Shown here in pieces: positions 1 to 5,715 of a stretch of DNA of 7,444 nucleotides. The notes under the pieces were generated by a model. That model did not search any database and had not been told where the DNA came from. It saw only the letters and a program-made list of their open reading frames with translations. This DNA is from Desulfurococcales archaeon (GTDB lineage: Archaea > Thermoproteota > Thermoprotei_A > Sulfolobales > Desulfurococcaceae). Numbering within the stretch: position 1 is the stretch's first letter; each line of letters starts with the position of its first letter. Position numbers and translations under genes: made by a program. Location of the stretch: positions 1-7,444 of the forward strand of contig JAMOPC010000443.1 of the NCBI GenBank assembly GCA_027064845.1, written 5' to 3'.

Positions 1-100
1 AAAACTACACCTAACCGTCCCATATCCCCATCAGCCTATGGGACATCTCCTTATAAGTACCAGCCTCCGAAGCCGAAGATCCGAGGTTTAAATCTCAGAC
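1..100 (-). ncRNA. candidate structured RNA or leader at the left edge (cut by the window)
   Basis: This stretch is about 49% G+C by hand count, clearly richer than the AT-rich DNA around it. In low-GC hyperthermophiles GC-rich islands often mark structured RNAs. A canonical archaeal box A lies at 109-120 on the minus strand, so a transcript would start near position 87 and run left. It would contain CCTCGG...GGAGG pairing potential (about 68-90) and the strong hairpin at 17-44. No convincing long reading frame fits; a minus-strand ATG at 23-21 (MGRLGVV...) stays open to the edge, so the RNA may instead be the leader of a gene starting there. The hairpin loop holds UGA and GGA, loosely like a kink-loop of archaeal H/ACA guides, but no full guide RNA could be drawn. 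Confidence 0.25.
17..44. repeat. 8-bp inverted repeat (hairpin)
   Basis: GTCCCATA at 17-24 is perfectly complementary to TATGGGAC at 37-44, with a 12-nt loop. Either strand would form a stable hairpin. It lies in the GC-rich left edge and may be part of a structured RNA or a leader. Confidence 0.6.
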
Positions 101-108
101 AATCCACC

Positions 109-120
109 ATATAAATACCT
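109..120 (-). promoter_or_regulatory. putative box A promoter, reading left
   Basis: On the minus strand this reads GGTATTTATATG, which contains the archaeal TATA consensus TTTATA. A start site about 26 nt downstream would fall near 87, just ahead of the GC-rich segment. This would serve an RNA or gene extending past the left edge. Confidence 0.35.
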
Positions 121-231
121 CGCTATATGAGGTTTATTTTTCCAAAGATAAAAGTTAGAACTCCGAGTTCAGTCGCTGGAAGAATGTTTGTCCTCATGCC
201 CTGGATAATTGTGGTTGGTAATCTTGGTGGG

Positions 232-681
232 TTAGGGAATTACTTTGAGCCAAGGTATTCTCTTAAAGTCCTCATCGAATGTAAGGATTGTATCTATACC
301 ATAGTGCCTGCATGTTAGAGCTATAATGGCGTCTCCTGGAAGCAGATTGTATTCTATCATTGTGTCATGGATTTCGCTTACTTCTGCTCTGTCTTGTAGA
401 ACTATGATGTTATATTCGGATAACAGGCCTTGCATTGCTTCAAGCTCATCTTTGATAAAGGCTAGACCTTGCTGATTTATTATTTCTCGGATTCTATGTA
501 TACTCTTGACACCATAGTGTTTGCTTAAGTATATTCTAATCAGGATGTATGAGGTTTCTTCTATTGTTCGAAGACTAGTGTAAGCCTGATCGCTTTCAGA
601 TAGGACGTCGATTACTAAGTCCGATTTTGGCCTTACGTCGTGAAGCAGATAGACTATGGCGTTAGCGTCAACGTATATCAA
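232..681 (-). CDS. vapC: PIN-domain ribonuclease toxin, VapC-like
   Basis: A 149-aa single-domain PIN protein, of normal length for VapC toxins, which are Mg-dependent endoribonucleases that cut tRNA or rRNA when not held by their antitoxin. The acidic active-site residues are all visible: D5 in MIYVDANAIV, E41/E42 in RTIEET, D117 in LLPGDAII, and D136/D138 in LTFDEDF. The start codon is TTG at 681-679 and overlaps the TGA stop of the antitoxin gene as TTGA, which implies translational coupling from the upstream cistron. Activity is expected in the cytoplasm. The gene looks intact. The cellular RNA target cannot be read from the sequence. Family assignment is firm; toxin function is inferred from family and pairing. 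Confidence 0.9.
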   Translation of the reverse strand: MIYVDANAIVYLLHDVRPKSDLVIDVLSESDQAYTSLRTIEETSYILIRIYLSKHYGVKSIHRIREIINQQGLAFIKDELEAMQGLLSEYNIIVLQDRAEVSEIHDTMIEYNLLPGDAIIALTCRHYGIDTILTFDEDFKRIPWLKVIP

Positions 682-881
682 AGATGCTCGGCCTCCTCAA
701 TGGCCTCCTCTACTAGCTCTGGATCTACACGGCCTAGAATACCCCGATATTTCTCCAGTATTTTCTTTTTTTCCTTCACATCAATTATTTTAATAAGAAG
801 TTCTTTACCTTCTTCTAGGTCAAGGGGGTTTTCCGGCACCAATACACCGCCTCTATACCTCACCTTAATAATCTTAGACAA
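678..881 (-). CDS. AF2212-like (DUF104) antitoxin of the VapBC pair
   Basis: A 67-aa protein. Residues 4-32 (IKVRYRGGVLVPENP, then DLEEGKELLIKI) match the AF2212-like/DUF104 antitoxin N-terminus, an AbrB-type beta-rich DNA-binding and dimerisation fold. The charged helical C-terminus (residues about 34-66, rich in K and E, with the segment PELVEEAIEEAEHL) would be the part that wraps the toxin. The start is TTG at 881-879, preceded by a Shine-Dalgarno GGTGAC at 893-888 with a 6-nt gap. It is the first gene of a two-gene operon with the PIN toxin. By analogy to the family it should neutralise the toxin and repress its own promoter. AF2212-type antitoxins are common partners of archaeal PIN toxins. 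Confidence 0.85.
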   Translation of the reverse strand: MSKIIKVRYRGGVLVPENPLDLEEGKELLIKIIDVKEKKKILEKYRGILGRVDPELVEEAIEEAEHL

Positions 882-887
882 GCTTTA

Positions 888-893
888 GTCACC
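888..893 (-). promoter_or_regulatory. Shine-Dalgarno GGTGAC for the antitoxin gene
   Basis: On the minus strand GGTGAC lies 6 nt before a TTG codon at 881-879. It supports that non-ATG start, as no ATG or GTG is available nearby in frame. Confidence 0.6.
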
Positions 894-1212
894 ATATATA
901 CTCTATGAGTCCTGAAACAATTAGTCTTTTTCTAACCAAGTATTCCTAAATTATCTTCACGGATATTTCACGTAGTTATCATTGTTGAAAATAGTTTCCA
1001 GCTAATGGTCTCTATTAGAAACACTATTCATATTTCTCCACCATTCATAATCAAAAACCCCTAAGCTCAAATTCTAATAAGCAACCACGTAGAAACGATA
1101 ATAGAAAACAAAAAGAACAATACATGGATACTAATGGTTAAAAATAAGTTCAAATTAAAACATCCAAATATAACAAACTATTATTATCAGTATATCTATG
1201 TTTAATGTATTG
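894..1212. other. AT-rich intergenic region, no gene seen
   Basis: About 320 bases upstream of the antitoxin gene, with frequent stops in all frames and no protein-like stretch on either strand. It must hold the minus-strand promoter of the toxin-antitoxin operon near 895-935, but I could not single out one box A. No tRNA, repeat array or guide RNA signature was seen. Confidence 0.5.
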
Positions 1213-1647
1213 CTACTTCTTCTTTAAAACTATTGCAGTTATTATAATGATCGCTATAACCATCAATATTATTCCTGGTGATGGTGCTCCTATTAATGCC
1301 TAACTGGTCTGAAGAGATGTTTTGTGGTCTTGGATGTGGTAGAACCCGTTGTTGTCGTTTTCGTAGTTGTCGATGTTATTGGTGTTTTCTTGGTGTTATT
1401 TTTGTATGGGTTACCTATTTGACACCATTAGAACTATTTCTTTCTCTTCCTCATATACTACAGATGCTGTTGAGGCAACGGATATAGTTTCAGTACGTGT
1501 TTACTATACATGTATATATTAGTGTCTATTGTTTCGACATGTTTCCTCCCAAAATCTATTAATACGATACCTATGCTGTATTTATATTCGCCTTTAGCTA
1601 GTAGTTTTAATAACGATTAAACTCTCAAGTAAAGAACTATTCTCAAC
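1213..1647 (-). pseudogene. decayed gene for a C-terminally anchored surface protein (Thr-rich stalk)
   Basis: Read on the minus strand, protein-like fragments follow one another in shifting frames. From 1647 comes SSLLESLIVIKTT. From about 1604 comes LLAKGEYKYSIGIVLIDFGR, continuing to HVETIDTNIYMYSKHVLK. From 1494 to 1414 comes TETISVASTASVVYEEEKEI, ending in VLMVSN. At about 1400-1325 there is a Thr-rich stalk (TKKTPITSTTTKTTTTGSTT), and from 1299 a membrane anchor (ALIGAPSPGIILMVIAIIII, then TAIVLKKK) ending in TAG at 1215-1213. The order beta-rich domain, Thr stalk, one helix, short Lys tail is the usual C-terminus of archaeal surface-anchored proteins such as solute-binding or S-layer-associated proteins. 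At least three frame changes plus an in-frame TAG just before the anchor (1302-1300) show it is not functional. The N-terminal bulk and exact family are lost. Confidence 0.75.
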
Positions 1648-1732
1648 CATCGATCAGCAGAGCGACTAGAAAGCATGCAATATCAATAGTTGGTTACAAT
1701 AACTAGTTAATGCTTTAACACTCTATATGGAG

Positions 1733-1753
1733 GAAAAATATATTAGCAAAAAC
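1733..1753 (-). terminator. possible T-run terminator after the 89-aa gene
   Basis: Downstream of the minus-strand 89-aa gene the RNA-like strand reads two runs of five T (1752-1748 and 1738-1734). Archaeal termination commonly uses such T-rich tracts without a strong hairpin. The evidence is only compositional. Confidence 0.3.
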
Positions 1754-1775
1754 TAACGTAAATGATCTACCAAGT

Positions 1776-2045
1776 TTATGCTTTATAATCTTTTAGCTGC
1801 TCCTTGATCTCCTTTACTATCTCTAGCGCTTTCTCTCTAGGTATTCCTGTTACAATAGCCCTAGCAATCATATCGGCGAATTGTTCCTTATTAATTGGTG
1901 TTGGTGGTGATGGAAGTGAGATTGGTATATATTTTTGGATAATCGATAAGGGGTCTATGGTTGAATTAATTATAATTACCTTAACGATCTCGGCGAGTAC
2001 TGAAGGAGCCTCCATTTCAGTAAGTTTCTTCTTAAAGAATGACAT
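1776..2045 (-). CDS. conserved-looking small hypothetical protein, 89 aa
   Basis: I do not recognise this family. The start is well supported: ATG at 2045-2043 is preceded by a perfect archaeal Shine-Dalgarno GGTGAT (2057-2052) with a 6-nt gap. The protein has a basic N-terminus (MSFFKKKLTEME), a predicted helix (about 15-27), a Pro-rich hinge (ISLPSPPTPINKEQ, residues 42-55) and an amphipathic helical C-terminal half (about 54-87, with QFADMIARAIVTGIPREKAL). There are no Cys residues, no signal peptide and no clear membrane helix. The C-terminal part resembles the small helical domains that mediate protein-protein contacts, but this is only a shape argument. It is transcribed alone, in the same direction as the radical SAM gene upstream, separated by about 100 bases from that gene's possible C-terminal extension. 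Confidence 0.7.
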   Translation of the reverse strand: MSFFKKKLTEMEAPSVLAEIVKVIIINSTIDPLSIIQKYIPISLPSPPTPINKEQFADMIARAIVTGIPREKALEIVKEIKEQLKDYKA

Positions 2046-2051
2046 GTTTTT

Positions 2052-2057
2052 ATCACC
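2052..2057 (-). promoter_or_regulatory. Shine-Dalgarno GGTGAT for the 89-aa gene
   Basis: GGTGAT on the minus strand, 6 nt before ATG at 2045-2043. It is complementary to the 3' end of archaeal 16S rRNA and fixes the start of an otherwise unrecognised small gene. A T-rich box A-like tract (TTTTTATTTTA) lies further upstream at about 2080-2090. Confidence 0.7.
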
Positions 2058-2144
2058 ATTATAACATATATTGTGCCTAAAATAAAAATATTACAGTTCG
2101 ATAAGTATTTGGGTCATTATTTATCTATGTATTTCTATTGATTA

Positions 2145-2231
2145 CTAATTCCATAATTTTCCGAAAAATGGGTTTTTCATGTCGAATTCTTCTACGAGCT
2201 GCTCAAAGCGGTTCCTTGACATAAAGGCGAC
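2145..2231 (-). other. in-frame 28-codon extension beyond the radical SAM stop
   Basis: Directly after the TAG at 2234-2232, the same frame stays open for 28 codons: VAFMSRNRFEQLVEEFDM, then KNPFFGKLWN. It ends at tandem stops TAG TAA (2147-2142). The peptide looks like natural protein, with a charged amphipathic helix followed by an aromatic tail, and its DNA is richer in G+C than the spacer that follows. The best reading is that it was the C-terminus of the radical SAM protein, cut off by a single substitution giving TAG. Alternatives are a 25-aa peptide starting at the ATG at 2222-2220 (no good Shine-Dalgarno seen), low-level readthrough, or chance. Confidence 0.45.
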
Positions 2232-3827
2232 CTATTTATATTGTAAAGCCATTGCTTTAACTAATCCCCTTAATGTCCTAATATTGACCTTAGAATACAC
2301 CTTTTCGATTACTTCTGGATCGTTTTTAATGCCTTTCATCCATTCCACCATAGCATCTATTGCTTTTTTAGCTAATGCAGTCATTATCCTACGTGTTAAC
2401 GGATTCTTTATACCTGATAAGACCTTTGGATATATCTCGTAGGAGAACCTGATACTTAGACTCCAACCAGCCACCATAGCGTCAATGGCTTCCTGAGGCA
2501 ATTTCTTAAGAGTTAAGAACTCCTTATAACCACTTCTCTCTATTAAAGTCCCTCCAATGGGTACCAGGATTAATGGAAACGTCCATCCCTTAAACCCCTC
2601 TTCCCTTAACCTATCGATAAGCTCTATTGTTAGTATGTAGTCATCAGGTGTTGCGTCTGGGAAACCTATAATGTATGTATAGCATGGGTACCAATAATTA
2701 TTGTTTAATAATTTGCTACCATTTATGACTACATCCCACCATTCACTGGGTTTCCATGGGTAGGGCTTCCCACCGAAATATTTGGCAACAATTCTTGGGC
2801 TACCGCTTTCAAGACCAACTTGGGGGAACATTGGTCTATCACTGCTGAGCTCGTTAACCTCACTTATGTATTTAACGGCTTCTTTAGCTACAAGTGCGGA
2901 GGATAAAGTTACATGACTGAATCCTATTGGATCAGTTACATGGTACTTGCGTGCTAATCTGATCACATTATCAAACAACTTCTTGATGGCGTCAACGTTT
3001 ATGTTTAAACCATTAGCACCATAGAGCAATATATCTTCAGTAGTTAATCCTATAGCCCTAATACCCGATCTTAAATTAAATTCGATCTCTTTTAATATTG
3101 TCTCCAAAGGTATTGATCGGAAATTAAACATTGTTGGACTACAGAATCTGCATCTTCTAGGACAACCTCTAGTAACTTGAACTATCCCATTCCTCGAAGG
3201 CGTTACTATAGGTGGTATGAGACTAGGTGGTGGAGATTCTCCCCAAACATGCCTAGGCACCTCTTTACCTTCTAAAATATCCTTAACTATCTTAGGAAAC
3301 GTTAGCTCTGCTTCTCCCTCAAATATTACATCGATCCCGTACTTATCTTCAAGCCCTCTAAGTTGCCAGACACCTGGCCCGCCAACGACTAGTTTAAACC
3401 CATACTTTTTCTTAAGATTCTTAATAGTCTTCATCAACCTTTCAAATTCATAACGAGTACACGTTACACCACCGCCAGTAAGTACTCTCAAGGTCCATGA
3501 AACAGGCGCTAATCCCATAGGATCTAATACATGAACACCTACCACTGCCACATCCTTGTCAATCACATTGCTTAGGTAGTTAGGGGGCACTATGAGGACC
3601 TCATCACGCTTAAAACCACTAGCCAGTAATGCTGCTTCAACCTTACATAGAGAATAGGGAGCAAACGGGGCCCTATCATCAACCAATTGGACCGGAGGTG
3701 ATAGAACCTTATACTGAACAAATGCTGGCACTAGTCTATAGGGTAAACAAAGACCGAATCCCAACGCATCCGAGCCGCTGAAATCCGTAAATGTAGCTTG
3801 ATCACTAGTTAGAATAATCTTGGGCAT
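2232..3827 (-). CDS. radical SAM protein with B12-binding-like N-terminal domain
   Basis: A 531-aa cytoplasmic enzyme. The radical SAM core carries the [4Fe-4S] motif CPRRCRFC (C222, C226, C229) within VTRGCPRRCRFCSP, and the SAM-contact segment QVGLESGS at 336-343. Residues about 55-200 form a Rossmann-like domain resembling the cobalamin-binding domain of this superfamily: VVGVHVLDPMG (95-105), LVVGGPGVWQL (147-157) and DVIFEGEAE (166-174). The classical DxHxxG lower-ligand motif is absent, as in many such enzymes. Radical SAM proteins with this layout are often methylases or tailoring enzymes acting on unactivated carbons; I cannot name the substrate. It may belong to the archaeal Ta0216-type B12/SAM group. 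The start at 3827 is chosen because GGAGGTG lies 7 nt upstream, and the box A at 3894-3887 puts the transcript start downstream of the earlier in-frame ATG at 3881. The stop may be premature (see the extension at 2145-2231). Confidence 0.88.
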   Translation of the reverse strand: MPKIILTSDQATFTDFSGSDALGFGLCLPYRLVPAFVQYKVLSPPVQLVDDRAPFAPYSLCKVEAALLASGFKRDEVLIVPPNYLSNVIDKDVAVVGVHVLDPMGLAPVSWTLRVLTGGGVTCTRYEFERLMKTIKNLKKKYGFKLVVGGPGVWQLRGLEDKYGIDVIFEGEAELTFPKIVKDILEGKEVPRHVWGESPPPSLIPPIVTPSRNGIVQVTRGCPRRCRFCSPTMFNFRSIPLETILKEIEFNLRSGIRAIGLTTEDILLYGANGLNINVDAIKKLFDNVIRLARKYHVTDPIGFSHVTLSSALVAKEAVKYISEVNELSSDRPMFPQVGLESGSPRIVAKYFGGKPYPWKPSEWWDVVINGSKLLNNNYWYPCYTYIIGFPDATPDDYILTIELIDRLREEGFKGWTFPLILVPIGGTLIERSGYKEFLTLKKLPQEAIDAMVAGWSLSIRFSYEIYPKVLSGIKNPLTRRIMTALAKKAIDAMVEWMKGIKNDPEVIEKVYSKVNIRTLRGLVKAMALQYK

Positions 3828-3834
3828 TCTATCC

Positions 3835-3841
3835 CACCTCC
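3835..3841 (-). promoter_or_regulatory. Shine-Dalgarno GGAGGTG that sets the radical SAM start
   Basis: A full-length GGAGGTG on the minus strand, with 7 nt between it and ATG at 3827-3825. The longer alternative starting at 3881 would add 18 basic residues and has no ribosome binding site. Confidence 0.8.
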
Positions 3842-3886
3842 TAATAATCAAATATTTAAGTGCACTAAGGAAAGCCCTCATATATT

Positions 3887-3894
3887 ATATAAAA
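3887..3894 (-). promoter_or_regulatory. box A (TTTTATAT) of the radical SAM gene
   Basis: The minus strand reads TTTTATAT within a longer AT-rich element. With the usual spacing of about 26 nt, transcription should begin near 3864. That leaves a leader of about 37 nt containing the Shine-Dalgarno. Confidence 0.55.
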
Positions 3895-4170
3895 TTATAC
3901 ATCCTTATCGTCTTTACTGATAAAACAATACCAAATGTCTGTCTTTATCTTATCAATGAAGTTTGTTGTATTCAAATTATCAGTGAAGCTGAAAAGTAAT
4001 AAGATACTACGTTATCATATATGGAAAGTAAAAAAGAAATTGAAAATTTCTAATGTTCATAATCAGTACTATTTGAATAGAGATAGTTGAACGTTTATGT
4101 TCTAGTTAGTCATTATTTTGATTTTTAACTAGTTGCTGATATGTAGTACCTATTTATTATTTGATCGAGA
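3895..4170. other. divergent intergenic region, no gene seen
   Basis: An AT-rich spacer between the minus-strand radical SAM gene and the plus-strand YbjQ cluster. All frames are broken by stops. The only structures noted are weak: GAAAT/ATTTC arms around 4038-4052, and CTAGTT/AACTAG arms about 20 nt apart around 4100-4135. It probably contains only divergent promoter sequences. Confidence 0.5.
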
Positions 4171-4178
4171 AAAATATA
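4171..4178 (+). promoter_or_regulatory. putative box A of the YbjQ-to-SdpI cluster
   Basis: AAAATATA in an A/T-rich run, about 40 nt before the ATG at 4217. The predicted transcription start is near 4200, leaving a leader of about 16 nt that includes the AGGGA at 4206-4210. The palindrome at 4180-4200 lies between this element and the start site. Confidence 0.45.
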
Positions 4179-4179
4179 T

Positions 4180-4200
4180 CTACCTCGGAGTCCGAGGTAG
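4180..4200. repeat. perfect 9-bp-arm palindrome, likely operator
   Basis: CTACCTCGG at 4180-4188 and CCGAGGTAG at 4192-4200 are exact reverse complements around a 3-nt centre (AGT). The element is GC-rich in AT-rich surroundings. It sits between box A and the predicted start site, where archaeal repressors commonly bind to block polymerase recruitment. The only regulator encoded nearby is the PadR-family protein at 5708-6073, a candidate but unproven ligand. If transcribed it would also form a tight 5' hairpin. Confidence 0.7.
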
Positions 4201-4216
4201 TATATAGGGATTGAAA

Positions 4217-4552
4217 ATGGGGTTCCTCATTACTACCTTAGAGAATCCTCCTGGCTATAAAATAGTAAGGGTATTGGGACTAGTTACGGGTAATACTGTT
4301 AGAGCTAGGCATATTGGTAGAGATATTGCAGCTTCTCTTAGGAACATTGTTGGTGGGGAGATAAAGGAATATACAGAGTTGCTAAAGCAGTCTAGGAGGC
4401 TTGCAATTGAAAGAATGATTGAGGAAGCTAAAAGACTTGGAGCTAATGCTGTTGTTGGTGTGAGGTTTAGTACTTCGAGCATTATGGGTGGTGCAGCAGA
4501 GATCCTAGCATATGGAACAGCAGTTATTGTTGAGAAAACAGTTGAAGAATAA
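4217..4552 (+). CDS. YbjQ/UPF0145 family protein
   Basis: A 111-aa cytoplasmic protein of the YbjQ (UPF0145) family, whose length is normally about 105-110 aa. The family is described as a putative heavy-metal-binding domain that forms a pentameric ring; its function is unknown. Recognisable parts are the N-terminal strand and turn (ITTLENPPGYKIVRVLGLVT, residues 5-24), the family-typical NTVRARHIGRDIAASLRNIVG (26-46), the helix TELLKQSRRLAIERMIEEA (53-71) and GANAVVGVRFSTS (75-87) with a final beta-strand. The ATG at 4217 is preferred over an in-frame TTG at 4211, because AGGGA (4206-4210) lies 6 nt before the ATG but touches the TTG. It is the first gene of the plus-strand cluster, 31 nt before the next gene, and its promoter holds a striking palindrome. 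Family certain; role unknown. Confidence 0.88.
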   Translation: MGFLITTLENPPGYKIVRVLGLVTGNTVRARHIGRDIAASLRNIVGGEIKEYTELLKQSRRLAIERMIEEAKRLGANAVVGVRFSTSSIMGGAAEILAYGTAVIVEKTVEE

Positions 4553-4572
4553 TAGAACGTTCAGCAAGATCT

Positions 4573-4577
4573 GGTGA
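4573..4577 (+). promoter_or_regulatory. Shine-Dalgarno GGTGA setting a TTG start
   Basis: GGTGA lies 6 nt before TTG at 4584-4586, in the short gap after the YbjQ gene. It supports the TTG start of the membrane protease-like gene. Confidence 0.65.
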
Positions 4578-4583
4578 CTTAGG

Positions 4584-5249
4584 TTGTCACACCATCCATT
4601 ATTTATTATTCCCATACTAACACTCACAATCCCTGCTATTCCTCTCATAATATTGTCTAAAAAGAAAGGTTTTCTCGGAAAACCATTACTGTTCGGAATA
4701 GGTTTACTAGTATTAACACTAATAATTCAGCCAACGATCCAGTATCTACCCCTAAAGCTACTCAGAATAAACCCTAATAATTTGCCGCTAGAAACACTTG
4801 TATACATATTATTGTACACAGCACTTGTATCTGGATTCCTGCAGGAATACTTAAAGTATATCACTGTAAGGAACAAGAACATTGTATACGCTCTATGGGT
4901 TGGCGGAGGATTTGGGTTAGGAGAGACACTATTTGTATTGATTAACCAAATCGCTGCACTAATTATGGGTATGGATTTTTCTTTTACACTGGGGCTGCTG
5001 GCTGTGTATGAGAGATTAACTACTCTAATTTATCATATGGTCTCAGCAGGGATCCTGGCGTATTATGATTTGAGAGGTAAAGGCGTATTAGCCTATGTAG
5101 CATTAGCACTTGTTCATACATTGATTAATTTCCAAGCAATGATCATAACAAAGACGAACACAGATCCCATACCTGTTCTTGCAGCGGTTTACAGCATTAT
5201 CGCAGCAGTATTCATAATGTACTATATGAAAGTGATCAGTCATGGTTGA
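4584..5249 (+). CDS. YhfC-like intramembrane protease family protein
   Basis: A 221-aa polytopic membrane protein with about seven hydrophobic segments (roughly 5-24, 34-57, 67-86, 100-128, 136-160, 167-188, 196-216). It carries the spaced motifs of YhfC/PrsW-type glutamic intramembrane endopeptidases: SGFLQEYLKY (E88), GGGFGLGETLF (E114), YERLTTLIYHMVSAG (E143, H151) and ALVHTLINF (H178). Such enzymes, distantly related to the CPBP group, place Glu and His residues in the membrane and cleave or process membrane peptides; relatives occur in bacteriocin immunity and anti-sigma cleavage. The start is TTG with GGTGA 6 nt upstream. Its last 8 nt overlap the next gene. Substrate unknown; whether it is catalytically active or only a structural relative cannot be told from sequence. 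Confidence 0.72.
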   Translation: MSHHPLFIIPILTLTIPAIPLIILSKKKGFLGKPLLFGIGLLVLTLIIQPTIQYLPLKLLRINPNNLPLETLVYILLYTALVSGFLQEYLKYITVRNKNIVYALWVGGGFGLGETLFVLINQIAALIMGMDFSFTLGLLAVYERLTTLIYHMVSAGILAYYDLRGKGVLAYVALALVHTLINFQAMIITKTNTDPIPVLAAVYSIIAAVFIMYYMKVISHG

Positions 5250-5715
5250 GAGTAGATACGTACTACATGGCTTGATTGCGGGAACAGTATCAGGATTAGT
5301 AACAGGAGTATTTGTGTTCCTTACAATGCCTTCAGTAGAAGAAGTCTTGGAAACCATAAAACAATATATGGGTAATCAAACATTAGGAGAAGAACTATTA
5401 GCAAAATATGTATCAATAATGCTCTGGCTATCACCATTCATAACTTTTATTTTCTCACTGATCCTAGGAGCATTATTTGGTGCTCTCTACGAATACATAG
5501 ATAAAAAGATGGAGAAAAACATTCTTGTCCCAGCTCTGATTACAGGCGCGATACTATGGATAATCCTCGTAATACCCAATATGGTCTTGGGAGCGAGCAG
5601 TATTAAAATAATAATTAATAATATATCTGCGTTGACATATACTATAACGTTATCAATACTAGCCATAATGAAGAATCCTAGAGCAAACCAAGAACAGGTA
5701 CTAGGAAATGGTTGA
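5242..5715 (+). CDS. four-helix integral membrane protein of unknown function
   Basis: A 157-aa protein with four predicted membrane helices: residues about 8-29 (GLIAGTVSGLVTGVFVFLTM), 58-83 (SIMLWLSPFITFIFSLILGA), 94-116 and 126-143. Between helices 1 and 2 is an acidic loop of about 28 residues (SVEEVLETIKQYMGNQ). The Gly-rich first helix and the pattern G...GALFGALYEY resemble small DUF-type archaeal membrane proteins, but I do not recognise the family. The start is ATG at 5242 with GTGATC a few bases upstream. It overlaps the protease gene by 8 nt (ATGGTTGA) and the PadR gene by an identical 8 nt, so the three are translationally coupled. The context suggests it works with the neighbouring membrane proteins. 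Confidence 0.8.
   Translation: MVESRYVLHGLIAGTVSGLVTGVFVFLTMPSVEEVLETIKQYMGNQTLGEELLAKYVSIMLWLSPFITFIFSLILGALFGALYEYIDKKMEKNILVPALITGAILWIILVIPNMVLGASSIKIIINNISALTYTITLSILAIMKNPRANQEQVLGNG

Noticed and set aside
70..110. tRNA-like sequence (GGTTTAAATC followed by CCACCA)
   Set aside because: The would-be T-stem pairs poorly, and no acceptor, D or anticodon arms can be built upstream.
158..170. GAACTC/GAGTTC palindrome downstream of VapC
   Set aside because: Short arms, no T-run directly after it and no promoter context; insufficient for a terminator or operator call.
120..195. Minus-strand 24-codon frame (MRTNILPATELGVLTFIFGK...) after the VapC stop
   Set aside because: Somewhat protein-like but has no Shine-Dalgarno and no recognisable family; too short to support as a gene or as a remnant.
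127..318. Plus-strand 63-aa open frame
   Set aside because: It overlaps the end of the VapC gene on the other strand, has no ribosome binding site and no protein-like content; it is a shadow.
1278..1487. Plus-strand 69-aa Cys-rich open frame
   Set aside because: It is antisense to the Thr-rich stalk of the decayed surface protein; its Cys/Arg/Phe-rich content comes from complementing ACN codons.
1505..1516. TATACATGTATA palindrome
   Set aside because: AT-rich and inside the pseudogene remnant; expected by chance and not placed near any start site.
1804..2064. Plus-strand 86-aa frame opposite the 89-aa gene
   Set aside because: It is the antisense shadow of a gene that has a perfect Shine-Dalgarno on the minus strand.
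2232..2234. TAG as a pyrrolysine codon in the radical SAM gene
   Set aside because: Pyrrolysine decoding is not known in crenarchaeal hyperthermophiles of this type and no PYLIS-like element or Pyl genes are visible; a nonsense change is simpler.
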